From: Burkholderiales bacterium
GTDB lineage: Bacteria > Pseudomonadota > Gammaproteobacteria > Burkholderiales > Burkholderiaceae_C
Direction of reading: 5' to 3'
DNA: 64,000 bases
Assembly (NCBI GenBank): GCA_016219375.1
Contig: JACRNC010000016.1
Span: 124,001-188,000, forward strand
Under the pieces are notes generated by a model. It saw nothing but the letters and a program-made list of their open reading frames with translations. It made no database searches and was not told where the DNA came from. The position numbers were made by a program, and so were the translations under genes. Positions 41,028 through 48,798 of the stretch are shown in pieces (within the stretch, counting starts at the first letter, position 1; each line of letters starts with the position of its first letter).

Positions 41028-42401
41028 GTGGCTGGTGAGACCTCGCCCCTGCGCCTGGGCGTCATCGAGCCGCGGGATGCCGTCGCGGCATTCGAGCGCC
41101 GCGGCCTGCTGCAGCCTTCGTTCCGCTGGCAGGACGTCTGGCAGGAGGAGCACGCCCGCGCATTCGCCGTCGCCGGCGTGCAGCGACTGGATGTGCTGCA
41201 GACCGTGCGGGACGCGCTGGACACCAAGCTGAGCCAGGGCGGCAGCCTGGCGGACTTCCGCCGGGCCGTGCGCGGCGAGCTGGCCGCAGCCGGCTACTGG
41301 GGCGACGTGGAGATCACGGACCCGGCCACGGGCGAGACCCGCATGGCCCGCTTCGACAACCGGCGCCTGCAGCTCATCTACGACGTCAACGTGCGCCAGA
41401 GTTACGCGTCCGGCCGCTGGGCGGCGATCGAGCGCAACAAGAAGCTGTTCCCCTTCGTCCGCTACGTGACGATGGGCGACGAGCGCGTGCGCGCCTCGCA
41501 CAAGCCGTGGCACAACCTGGTGCTGCCGGTGGACGATCCGTTCTGGCAGACGCACTTTCCGCCGAATGGCTGGCGGTGCCGGTGCCAGGCGATGGCCGTG
41601 GACCAGAAGATGGTGGACCGGCTCAAGGCCGCCGGTCAGGACATCAAGACGCAGGCGCCGCCGGCCGACCCCATCACCTACGTCAACCCGCGCACCGGCG
41701 AGATCGTCCCCATCCCGCGCGGCATCGACCCCGGCTTCGCCTACAACCCCGGTGCGCAGCGTGACGCTGCGCTGCATGAAACGCTGTTGCGCAAGGCGTT
41801 GGAGGTGTCACCGCTGCCCGGCGCGGTGGCGGTGGCCGTGGCCACGTTCGCCAACCCGGCCATGCTGCAGCAGTCCACGGCGCGCTTCGGCGCGTGGGTG
41901 GACGACGTCATGGCCCGCGGCCAGGCGCAGGGCGAGCTGCAGTACATCGGTGCCATCGCCCCGCGGGCCGCCCGCGTGCTCGAGCAGCTGGGCCTGCAGC
42001 CCCGCAATGCCGTGATCGCCGTGCGCGATGGCGATGTACTGCACGCGCTGCGCGACGCCAAGGTTGCGGCAGGAGTGGCCCTGGACGCCTCGGTCTACCG
42101 TCGCCTGCCCGAGCTGTTGCAGCGCGCCAGCGCCATGCTGCTGGAGCGCAAGCCGGCCGCGGGCATGCAGCCCGCGCTGCTCTACGTCATCGACCTGGTG
42201 CGGCCCGATGGGCAAGTGGGCAAGCTGGTGCTGCAGCTCGACCAGTTCGTGCGCATCAAGGGCGGTGGAGAGGATGGGCGGCGGCGCTGGGTGCAGCTCA
42301 ATGTGCTGCGCACGGCCACCGTGATGGACCCGTCGGCCCTGGCGGACCGCCGCAGCTACAAGCTGCTGTGGGGCCGGCTCAGCGAGGAGCCCGGGGCATG
42401 A
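41028..42401 (+). CDS. Mu gpF-like minor head protein with a C-terminal extra domain
   Basis: A 457-residue protein. The first 250 residues are the SPP1 gp7/Mu F head-morphogenesis domain (PRDAVAAFERRGLLQPSFRW, QLIYDVNVRQSYASGRWAAI, RVRASHKPWHNLVLPVDDPF, THFPPNGWRCRCQAMA, with its conserved Cys-rich end). The last 130 residues (RNAVIAVRDGDVLHALRDAK, LLYVIDLVRPDGQVGKLVLQ, SYKLLWG) look like the phage Barnase/EndoU/ColicinE5-type nuclease-fold domains that are often fused to gpF; that part is a tentative call. Start is GTG 41028, 4 bases after the portal stop. Confidence 0.82.
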   Translation: MAGETSPLRLGVIEPRDAVAAFERRGLLQPSFRWQDVWQEEHARAFAVAGVQRLDVLQTVRDALDTKLSQGGSLADFRRAVRGELAAAGYWGDVEITDPATGETRMARFDNRRLQLIYDVNVRQSYASGRWAAIERNKKLFPFVRYVTMGDERVRASHKPWHNLVLPVDDPFWQTHFPPNGWRCRCQAMAVDQKMVDRLKAAGQDIKTQAPPADPITYVNPRTGEIVPIPRGIDPGFAYNPGAQRDAALHETLLRKALEVSPLPGAVAVAVATFANPAMLQQSTARFGAWVDDVMARGQAQGELQYIGAIAPRAARVLEQLGLQPRNAVIAVRDGDVLHALRDAKVAAGVALDASVYRRLPELLQRASAMLLERKPAAGMQPALLYVIDLVRPDGQVGKLVLQLDQFVRIKGGGEDGRRRWVQLNVLRTATVMDPSALADRRSYKLLWGRLSEEPGA

Positions 42402-42408
42402 AAAAGGC

Positions 42409-42504
42409 GCGTCACGCGGCGGAAGGCGAAACCCGCATGCAGCGACCCGAGGGAGGGGCGGGCCGCTCGACCGTGCACTGTTTTCCGGTCGCCACGCGTG
42501 ACGC
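42409..42504. repeat. Inverted repeat GCGTCACGCG / CGCGTGACGC between F and G genes
   Basis: Perfect 10-bp arms at 42409-42418 and 42495-42504 flank 76 bases without a convincing gene. A 39-codon frame overlapping the gpF stop (MKKARHAAEGETRMQRPEGG...) runs through it but has no support. It may be an RNA structure or a remnant of a small insertion. Confidence 0.5.
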
Positions 42505-42519
42505 CCGGGCAGTATAGGC

Positions 42520-42993
42520 ATGGCCGACAAGCTCGTCATCGACCTGGTCGACGCTGGCATCCAGCAGGCGCTCACCCGCGCCGCGGATCGCCTGGGCGAC
42601 CTCACCCCGCTGATGGAGAGCATCGGCATGGCCCTGCAGCAGAACATCCAGCTGCGCCTGGACCTCAAGGTGGATCCCACCGGCCAGCCCTGGGCCCCCC
42701 TGGCGCAGAGCACGCGAGACCGCTACGCTGCCGCGGACAAGGGCCGCAAGCAAGGCAGTCTGCTGGTGCGCACGGGCATGATGCGCGCGAGCCTGGGCCA
42801 CAACGCCGGCCGCGCTGATGTGGAGATCGGCTTCGGCGAGGCCTATGCCGGCTACCACGAGACCGGCAGCCGGGACGGCACCCTGCCGCGCCGCGCGCTG
42901 CTCACGGCCAACTGGCAGACCGGCCAGCTCGGCCAGCAGGACCAGGCCGATGTGCTGGGCATGGTGGCCCGCTACCTCGACGCGTTGATGTAA
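42520..42993 (+). CDS. Virion morphogenesis protein (Mu gpG / tail-completion type)
   Basis: A 157-residue protein of the phage virion morphogenesis family: LTPLMESIGMALQQNIQLRL, DPTGQPWAPLAQSTRDRYAA, GSLLVRTGMMRASLGHNAGR and GYHETGSRDGTLPRRALL. It is needed for head-tail joining or tail completion in Mu-like phages. It has the expected place after F and before the protease. Confidence 0.85.
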   Translation: MADKLVIDLVDAGIQQALTRAADRLGDLTPLMESIGMALQQNIQLRLDLKVDPTGQPWAPLAQSTRDRYAAADKGRKQGSLLVRTGMMRASLGHNAGRADVEIGFGEAYAGYHETGSRDGTLPRRALLTANWQTGQLGQQDQADVLGMVARYLDALM

Positions 42994-43035
42994 CGCGCTG
43001 ATCTGACCGGCCGTGCGCCCCGGGAGGGGCCGCAG

Positions 43036-43089
43036 GCACTCAACCGGTTTATGTGGGCCTGATGCAGGCGGCTGCCGACACTGGCAGCC
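43036..43089 (+). promoter_or_regulatory. Candidate late promoter, copy 2 (PI position), leaderless
   Basis: The same GCACTCAACCGGTTTA 16-mer (43036-43051) as at 32812, with its dyad centred at 43045.5. GACACT (43077-43082) is again exactly 34 bases on and lies in the loop of the perfect inverted repeat GGCTGCC/GGCAGCC (43070-43089). The protease ATG follows directly. The stem sequence differs from copy 1 but the architecture is identical, and no Shine-Dalgarno is visible. Confidence 0.65.
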
Positions 43090-44196
43090 ATGAAGACGCG
43101 CCCCCTGATCGCCATCCTCGCCGCGGCCCTGTCGCTGCAGGCGCAGGCCGTCGTGCAGATCCTGCCGGCCGGCGAGTTCGCCGCCCGTGACGGCCGGCCG
43201 GGCACCGGCAAGGCCTGGCGGCTCAACGACGCGCAGGGCCGTGCCCTGGCCGCGCAGCTCACCGCCATCGCGGCCAAGAGCGCCTTCGTCATCGACTACG
43301 AGCACCAGAGCCTGCGCTCGGCGGCCAACGGCCAGCCCGCGCCGGCGGCCGGCTGGGCCACGGCGTTCGAGTGGCGCGAGGGCCTGGGCCTGTTCGCCAC
43401 CGACGTGCGCTGGACCGAGGCAGCCAAGGCCCGCATCGAGGCTGATGAGTACCGCTACATCAGCCCCGTCATCCAGTTCGACGAGCGCACCGGCACCGTG
43501 CTGGGCGTCATCAATGCCGCGCTCGTCAACACGCCGGCCCTGCTGGGCATGGCCCCCGTTTCCCAGGCCGCTGAGGCCGCCCTTGCCGCCCTGTCTGCGC
43601 AAGCCGCGCAGTCGCAAACCCAAGAGGACCCCTCCATGAACCTGCTGCAGCTGCTCATCGCGGCCCTGGGCCTGAAGGCCGAGGCCACCGAGACCGAGGC
43701 CCTGTCGGCCATCGCTGCCCTGAAGAACCGCGCCGAGGCGCAGCCCGCCATCCCGCAGGCCCTGGCCGCCGCGCTGGAGATCAAGGCCGACGCGCCGGTG
43801 GACACCGCCGTGGCCAGCATCGCCGCGCTCAAGACCCGTGCCGCCGGTGGCGAGCAGTCCACCGTGGCCACCATCGCCGCGCTGCAGGCCCAGGTGGCCC
43901 AGCTCACCGCCAGCCGCCACGGCGAGCAGGTGGAGCAGCTGGTCAGCCAAGCGCTCAAGGACGGCAAGCTCGTCCCGGCCACGGCCGAATGGGCGCGCAA
44001 CCTGGGCCGCACCGACCTGGCCGCGCTGCAGACCTTCCTGGCCGCCGCGCCCGCGCTGCCGGTGGCCACGCCGCAGTCCGGCGGCCAAGCCCCGGCCGGC
44101 CAGCAGGCCGCCGCCCTCAGCGCTGAGGAGCAGCAGGTCTGCACGCTGCTGGGCCTGAGCGCCGACGACTACCGCAAGCAGCGCGCCGCTGCCTGA
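43090..44196 (+). CDS. Head maturation protease / scaffold (Mu gpI type)
   Basis: A 368-residue protein. The N-terminal protease part carries VVQILPAGEFAARDGRPGTG, KSAFVIDYEHQSLRSAANGQ, RWTEAAKARIEADEYRYISP and NAALVNTPALLGMAP, all typical of Mu protease I. The C-terminal part is Ala/Gln-rich and helical, with an internal Met (43636, MNLLQLLIAALGL) that could start a separate scaffold protein (Z) as in Mu. It processes the prohead and is removed. The start lies directly after the promoter-like element, without a ribosome site. Confidence 0.88.
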   Translation: MKTRPLIAILAAALSLQAQAVVQILPAGEFAARDGRPGTGKAWRLNDAQGRALAAQLTAIAAKSAFVIDYEHQSLRSAANGQPAPAAGWATAFEWREGLGLFATDVRWTEAAKARIEADEYRYISPVIQFDERTGTVLGVINAALVNTPALLGMAPVSQAAEAALAALSAQAAQSQTQEDPSMNLLQLLIAALGLKAEATETEALSAIAALKNRAEAQPAIPQALAAALEIKADAPVDTAVASIAALKTRAAGGEQSTVATIAALQAQVAQLTASRHGEQVEQLVSQALKDGKLVPATAEWARNLGRTDLAALQTFLAAAPALPVATPQSGGQAPAGQQAAALSAEEQQVCTLLGLSADDYRKQRAAA

Positions 44197-44232
44197 TCCC
44201 CACGCCCCACGCCTCTCGCTCGGAGACATCTC

Positions 44233-44640
44233 ATGCCTGCGCTCACTGCTGACCGCGACACGCCCCGCCACGGCGGCGCCTCCTTCGGCTACCCGGTCAA
44301 GGCCGGCGCCCGCCTGTTTGCCGGCGGCATCGCCTGCATCGACTCCACCGGCTTCCTCGTCAAGGGCGCCACCTCCACCACGCTCAAGGCGGTCGGCGTG
44401 GCGCAGGAGCAGGTGGACAACACGTCCGGCGCCAACGGTGCGGCCGTGGCCGAGGTGCGCCGCGGCGTCTTCCGCTTCGCCAACAGCGCCTCCACCGACC
44501 AGCTCACCAACGCCGACATCGGCAACGACTGCTTCATCGTGGACGACCAGACCGTGGCCAAGACCAACGGCTCCAACACCCGCAGCGTGGCCGGCAAGGT
44601 GCGCCTGGTGGACACCGCCGGCGTGTGGGTCGAGTTCTGA
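44233..44640 (+). CDS. DUF2190-type capsid decoration protein
   Basis: A 135-residue beta-rich protein (PVKAGARLFAGGIACIDSTG, VKGATSTTLKAVGVAQEQVD, GNDCFIVDDQTVAKTNGSNT, GKVRLVDTAGVWVEF) of the DUF2190 or head-decoration type that lies between protease and major capsid genes. A GGAGA site precedes ATG 44233. It probably trimerises on the capsid surface. Confidence 0.75.
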   Translation: MPALTADRDTPRHGGASFGYPVKAGARLFAGGIACIDSTGFLVKGATSTTLKAVGVAQEQVDNTSGANGAAVAEVRRGVFRFANSASTDQLTNADIGNDCFIVDDQTVAKTNGSNTRSVAGKVRLVDTAGVWVEF

Positions 44641-44683
44641 GCCCGCGCCACTCGCCCACGCAACCCCTCACCGGAGCCTCACG

Positions 44684-45577
44684 ATGATCATCAACCGCGC
44701 CACGCTCAATGCCTTCTTCACCGGCCTGCAGACCGCCTTCAACGGCGGCCTGGGCACGGCCGACACCGTCTACGGCGCCTACACCATGTCCGTGCCGTCC
44801 AACACCGCCGCCGAGCAGTACGCCTGGATGGCCAGCCTGCCCGGCCTGCGCGAGTGGATCGGCGACCGCGTCCTCAACAACATCCGCACCTACGACTACA
44901 CCATCAAGAACAAGTCGTGGGAAAGCACGCTGAGCGTCAAGCGCGCGCACCTCGAGGACGACCAGGTCGGCCTCTACACGCCCATGTTCCAGATGCTCGG
45001 CCAGGCCGCGGCGCAGCACCCGCAGGAGTTGGTGTCCGCGCTGATGCTCGCCGGCTTCAGCAGCAACTGCTACGACGGCCAGTACTTCTTCGACACCGAC
45101 CACCCGGTCTACCAGGCCGACGGCACCGTGGCCACCGTCAGCAACTTCCAGGGCGGCGCCGGTGCGGCATGGTTCCTGATCGACGACACCCGGCCCATCA
45201 AGCCCGTGGTGCTGCAGACGCGCAAGCCGGCCAAGCTCACGCGCATGGACGGCGACACCGACGAGGCCGTGTTCACCCGCGACGAGTACCGCTACGGCGT
45301 GGACTGGCGCGGCAACGTCGGCTACGGCCTGTGGCAGCTGGCCTATGCGAGCCGCCTGGCGCTGGACGAGACCAACTTCGACGCCGCCCGCACCGCGATG
45401 GAGTCCATGACCGGCGACGGCGGCCGCAAGCTGGCCATCCGCCCCACCGTGTGCCTGGTCGGCCCCACCAACCGCAGCGCGGCCGAGAAGCTCTTCGAGC
45501 GCGCCACGCTCGACGGCGGCGCGGCCAACCCCTACTACAAGAAGTGCAAGGTGGTCGTGGACCCCTGGCTGCAGTGA
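44684..45577 (+). CDS. Major capsid protein (Mu gpT type)
   Basis: A 297-residue protein matching the Mu-like major head subunit: MIINRATLNAFFTGLQTAFN, YAWMASLPGLREWIGDRVLN, YDYTIKNKSWESTLSVKRAH, EDDQVGLYTPMFQMLGQAAA, FFDTDHPVY and RPTVCLVGPTNRSAAEKLFE. ATG 44684 follows a CCGGAGCC site. The very long alternative frame that starts upstream is a shadow. This is the shell protein of the head. Confidence 0.93.
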   Translation: MIINRATLNAFFTGLQTAFNGGLGTADTVYGAYTMSVPSNTAAEQYAWMASLPGLREWIGDRVLNNIRTYDYTIKNKSWESTLSVKRAHLEDDQVGLYTPMFQMLGQAAAQHPQELVSALMLAGFSSNCYDGQYFFDTDHPVYQADGTVATVSNFQGGAGAAWFLIDDTRPIKPVVLQTRKPAKLTRMDGDTDEAVFTRDEYRYGVDWRGNVGYGLWQLAYASRLALDETNFDAARTAMESMTGDGGRKLAIRPTVCLVGPTNRSAAEKLFERATLDGGAANPYYKKCKVVVDPWLQ

Positions 45578-45637
45578 TCGGCTGACCGGCCTCATCCGCA
45601 GCAAGCCCCCCTCATCACCCGCCACAGGAGCCCTCAC

Positions 45638-45847
45638 ATGGCCACCGCCAAGAACGCCACGCCCGTCAAGGGCATCAAGGTCGCCGCCCTGCAGGAGGGC
45701 GGCCGCTACCGCGCCGGCCGCCACTGGTCCAAGGAGCCGGCCACCGTGCCCGTGTCCGACCTCAGCGGCGAGCAGCTCGCCCAGCTGCGCGGCGACGCGC
45801 TGCTGGTTGTCATTGACGTCGACATCGAGGCCGACGCCACCGCCTGA
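45638..45847 (+). CDS. Small phage protein following the capsid gene
   Basis: A 69-residue protein (MATAKNATPVKGIKVAALQE..., then PVSDLSGEQLAQLRGDALLV). The HWSKEPATVPVSDLS..L..L..D pattern is common in small phage proteins next to capsid genes (the HI1506-type fold found in Mu-like phages). CAGGAG precedes the ATG. It ends the head gene block before a noncoding stretch. Confidence 0.7.
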   Translation: MATAKNATPVKGIKVAALQEGGRYRAGRHWSKEPATVPVSDLSGEQLAQLRGDALLVVIDVDIEADATA

Positions 45848-46058
45848 ATTCCACCAGCGGAGGGCAGCGACCGGCAGGGGGTGTCCGCCACCCCTGCCGC
45901 GAGCCCCAGGACGGGCTTTGGCCGCCAACCCTGCCGGGTGGATAACGGCCGAGAGGAGTAGGTAGCCCGGCACCTATGCAGGGGACGCGCAGTTTGCGTC
46001 AGAGGCCTCGGCCGCAGCGGGTGGGAGCCCCGCACCTTCTCACCTACACCAGACCACG
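45848..46058 (+). terminator. Structured noncoding gap between head and tail genes
   Basis: These 211 bases hold no convincing gene. A strong hairpin (GGCAGGGGGTG / CACCCCTGCC, 45873-45898) is followed by a second (AGCCC / GGGCT then TTTGG, 45902-45919) that looks like a weak terminator. The rest (45920-46058) shows further short GC stems. It may attenuate read-through or protect mRNA ends. Confidence 0.4.
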
Positions 46059-46436
46059 ATGCAAGCAGACCCCATCGAGCAAGAGATCCAGGCCAAGGGC
46101 CTGACGGCGCCGCGCGTCACGCCGGCGGACATCGAGGCGGCGATCGACACCGAGGTGTACTTCACCGCCCAGCACGGTGTGCGTGGTGCCGCCGAGCGCA
46201 TGGAGCTGCATTCGCGCTCGCCTGGTGGCGGTGCGCTCATGGGAAGCCTCGGCCTCCTGACGTTCTGCGTCCTGGTCCTGCGCAACGGCTTCACCGTCAC
46301 CGGCGAGTCGGCGTGCGCCAGCGCGGACAACTTCGACGCGGAGCTGGGCCGCAAGATCGCCCGGCAGAACGCCGTTGCCAAGGTGTCGCCGCTGCTCGGC
46401 TACGAGCTCCGCAGCAAGCTCGCCGCACAGGCCTGA
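46059..46436 (+). CDS. Gp49-like phage protein
   Basis: A 125-residue protein matching the phage gp49/gp66 family: VTPADIEAAIDTEVYFTAQH, LGLLTFCVLVLRNGFTVTGE, SACASADNFDAELGRKIARQ and NAVAKVSPLLGYELRSKLA. These are conserved in many phages and near structural genes; the function is not established. The gene starts 12 bases after a CACC-rich stretch without a strong ribosome site. Confidence 0.8.
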   Translation: MQADPIEQEIQAKGLTAPRVTPADIEAAIDTEVYFTAQHGVRGAAERMELHSRSPGGGALMGSLGLLTFCVLVLRNGFTVTGESACASADNFDAELGRKIARQNAVAKVSPLLGYELRSKLAAQA

Positions 46437-46443
46437 GTCCGCC

Positions 46444-46863
46444 ATGCCCTACGCCACCCGAGCCGACATGGAGCTGCGCTACGGCCAGGCTGAGCTGCAG
46501 CAGCTCACCGACCGCGCCGTGCCGCGCCTGGGTGCCACCAACGACGCGGTGCTGGGCGCGGTGCTGGCCGACGCCTCGGCCGCCATCGACACCTACCTGA
46601 TGGCGCGCTACCCGCTGCCCATCACCGATGACACCGCCCTGGCCGCCCTGCGCCTGCGCTGCTGCCAGATCGCCCGCGCCCTGCTGATGACCAGCGAGGC
46701 CGACGACATGGCCCTCAAGCAGTACGAGGACGCCCAGGGCTGGCTGATGAGCGTGGCCAAGGGCCTGATCGACCTCATGCCCGCGGCCGCCGTGCCGCAG
46801 GCCGCCGGCGCCGGCAGCGTGGAGTTCTTCCCCGGCACCAAGTACTTCGGGCGGGACGGCTGA
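46444..46863 (+). CDS. DUF1320 head-tail connector (Mu gp36 type)
   Basis: A 139-residue protein matching DUF1320: MPYATRADMELRYGQAELQQ, ADASAAIDTYLMARYPLPIT, ALRLRCCQIARALLMTSEAD, YEDAQGWLMSVAKGLIDL. It forms part of the neck between portal and tail. Starts 7 bases after the gp49-like stop. Confidence 0.85.
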   Translation: MPYATRADMELRYGQAELQQLTDRAVPRLGATNDAVLGAVLADASAAIDTYLMARYPLPITDDTALAALRLRCCQIARALLMTSEADDMALKQYEDAQGWLMSVAKGLIDLMPAAAVPQAAGAGSVEFFPGTKYFGRDG

Positions 46864-46864
46864 C

Positions 46865-47314
46865 ATGGCCAACGCCGTGCTGCTGCTGGACTACCTCTTT
46901 GCAGGCAGCCTCATCCAGGCCCGCCTGCGCGAGCAGGTGGCTGGCCTGGAGGCCGTGGACGGGCTGGAGAGCCTGGCCCAGGCATCCGAGGCTCACGTCA
47001 CCAGCGCCCGTGCCTTCGTTATCTGGACGGGCGACACGTTCGACACCGGCGAGTCCGGCCGCGCCAGCCGCGCCAGCCAGATCGTGCGCCAGGCCTGGAC
47101 GGTGCTGCTGGCCGTGCGCAACGCCAGCCAGGTGCAGGGCGACGCACGCAACGCCTCCGCCGGCCCGCTGCTGTCGGCCGCCCACCGCGCCCTGGCCGGC
47201 TGGTCACCGGAGGGCGCGCTGCGCCCGCTCATCCGCATCAACGGGCCCCGGCCCAACTACCAGGCCAGCGTCGGGCTGTACCCGCTCACGTTCGCCCTGG
47301 ACCTCGTCATCTGA
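46865..47314 (+). CDS. Mu gp37-like tail terminator/neck protein
   Basis: A 149-residue protein: LLLDYLFAGSLIQARLREQV, SARAFVIWTGDTFDTGESGR, RQAWTVLLAVRNASQVQGDA, AAHRALAGWSPEGALRPLIR and ASVGLYPLTFALDLVI. It fits the gp37/minor-tail-U-like proteins that cap the tail tube. It starts one base after the gp36-like stop. Confidence 0.75.
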   Translation: MANAVLLLDYLFAGSLIQARLREQVAGLEAVDGLESLAQASEAHVTSARAFVIWTGDTFDTGESGRASRASQIVRQAWTVLLAVRNASQVQGDARNASAGPLLSAAHRALAGWSPEGALRPLIRINGPRPNYQASVGLYPLTFALDLVI

Positions 47315-47344
47315 CGCAACCCGTTTTCATCACAGGAGCACCCC

Positions 47345-48097
47345 ATGCCCGGCTTCCTCGGTCAAGGCAAAGTCCTCATCGGCCTGCGCAAGAGCGACGG
47401 CACCCCCGACCTGCTGCGCTGGATCGGCAACGCCAGCGCGTTCTCCCTGTCCCTGGGTGAGGAGACGGTCGAGCGCAACGAAAGCTACAGCGGCAACCGC
47501 CTGCCGCTGCGCCGCGCCACCCGCAGCCGCCAGGGCAACATCGAGCTCACCTTCGACGAGTTCAGCGCCGACAACGAAGCGCTCATGCTCATCGGCGCCG
47601 TCACCGAGGTGGCCGCGGCCGCGGCCGTCAGCGGCTGGACGGCACCGGCCAACGCCAAGGTCGGCAGCATCATCGCCCTGCCGGCCAAGAACGTCAGCGC
47701 CGTCGCCGTCAAGGACAGCACCGGCTCGCCCAAGACGCTGCCGCCCGCCGGCTACAGCCTGGACGCCGCGGCCGGCACCATCGAGCTGCTCGACATCACC
47801 ACCGGCGGCCCCTACGTGCAGCCCTTCAAGGTGGACTACACGCCCGGCGCGCACAAGGTGGTCGGCGCGTTCAAGCAGGCCACGGCCGAGGTCTACATCC
47901 GCCTCAACGGCATCAACACCGACGACGGCTCGCGCGTCATCGTCGACGTGTTCCGCGCCCGCCTCAGCCCCACGCAGTCGCTGCCCCTGATCGGCGACGA
48001 CTTTGCCGACTTCCAGCTGCAGGGCACCGTGCTGGCTGACCTCACGCGCGTGGAGACCAGCGCCGGCGGCCAGTTCTTCAGCCTCACGCACATCTGA
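47345..48097 (+). CDS. Major tail tube protein
   Basis: A 250-residue beta-rich protein: GKVLIGLRKSDGTPDLLRWI, NASAFSLSLGEETVERNESY, QGNIELTFDEFSADNEALML, then PFKVDYTPGAHKVVGAFKQA and a C-terminal strand pattern (FADFQLQGTVLADLT). It is the expected hexameric tube subunit of a long flexible tail. ACAGGAG precedes ATG 47345. The upstream gap contains AACCCGTTTT, loosely similar to the late-promoter dyad. Confidence 0.85.
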   Translation: MPGFLGQGKVLIGLRKSDGTPDLLRWIGNASAFSLSLGEETVERNESYSGNRLPLRRATRSRQGNIELTFDEFSADNEALMLIGAVTEVAAAAAVSGWTAPANAKVGSIIALPAKNVSAVAVKDSTGSPKTLPPAGYSLDAAAGTIELLDITTGGPYVQPFKVDYTPGAHKVVGAFKQATAEVYIRLNGINTDDGSRVIVDVFRARLSPTQSLPLIGDDFADFQLQGTVLADLTRVETSAGGQFFSLTHI

Positions 48098-48120
48098 CGC
48101 CGCGGGAAGGCTGACGCACC

Positions 48121-48785
48121 ATGACCCGCCCGCAACACGACAAGCCCGCCCAGCCCACGCTGGCCGAGCTGCTCGCCCACCCGGTCCCGGTGCCGGTGGG
48201 TGGCACCCACATCATGGTCCGCCCCCTGGGCTGGTACGAGTCGGTGGACGCCATCGCAGCGCTGCTGCCCGCGCTGGATGACCTGCCGGGCCTGCCCGGC
48301 CAGGTGCAGGAGCTCGACGGCCCCACGCTGGCGCGCTGGCTGGTGTGGGCCGGCGCGCACCGCGACGCCGTGGTCGAGTTCGCCGTGCTGGCCAGCGGCC
48401 AGGCCGACGACGTGATCCGCCAGCTGGCGCCCGCGCACCTGGTGGAGCTGCTGCTGGGCCTGCTGGAGGTCAACGCGGATTTTTTCGTGCTGAGCCTGCC
48501 GAGCGCCATGCAGCGCATCGGCGGGCGGGCGCAGGCCCTGGGGGCGCGGGTGGGGGCCGCGCTCAAGAACTGGGCCTCCACGACCTCTTCCAGCGCCTCA
48601 TCCAGCACGGCCACCGCTGGGCCGACCTGATCCATTACACGCCGGCGCAGACGCGCTGGTTCCTGCGCGCCATCGACGGCGCCGAGCGCCTGGCCCTGCA
48701 CACCAGCGTGATCGCCGCGCGCATGGCCCAGGCCGCCCCGGCCGACCTCAAGCGCTTCCTGTCCAAGCTCACCGACCACCGCTGA
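48121..48785 (+). CDS. Tail assembly chaperone with a probable -1 ribosomal frameshift
   Basis: The 0-frame product (48121-48630, 169 residues) is a lambda G-like chaperone (LAELLAHPVPVPVGGTHIMV, LVWAGAHRDAVVEFAVLASG, HLVELLLGLLEVNADFFVL). The -1 frame is open from 48345 to 48785 and gives a credible tail (LHDLFQRLIQHGHRWADLIH, YTPAQTRWFLRAIDGAERLA, LKRFLSKLTDHR) with no start codon of its own. A perfect slippery heptamer T TTT TTC lies at 48480-48486 in the 0 frame. Lambda G/GT-type chaperones use such a shift to make two forms that load the tape measure. The exact slip point is uncertain, since the homologous sense switches closer to 48570. Confidence 0.75.
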
Positions 48786-48798
48786 AAGCCCGCCGCCC

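Noticed and set aside
39293-41227. A 644-codon minus-strand frame opposite the portal gene
   Set aside because: Composition of a shadow frame, and the portal gene is unambiguous.
42412-44271. A 619-codon minus-strand frame opposite the gpG and protease genes
   Set aside because: It is Gly/Leu/Gln repeat-like, overlaps the promoter-like element and well-supported genes.
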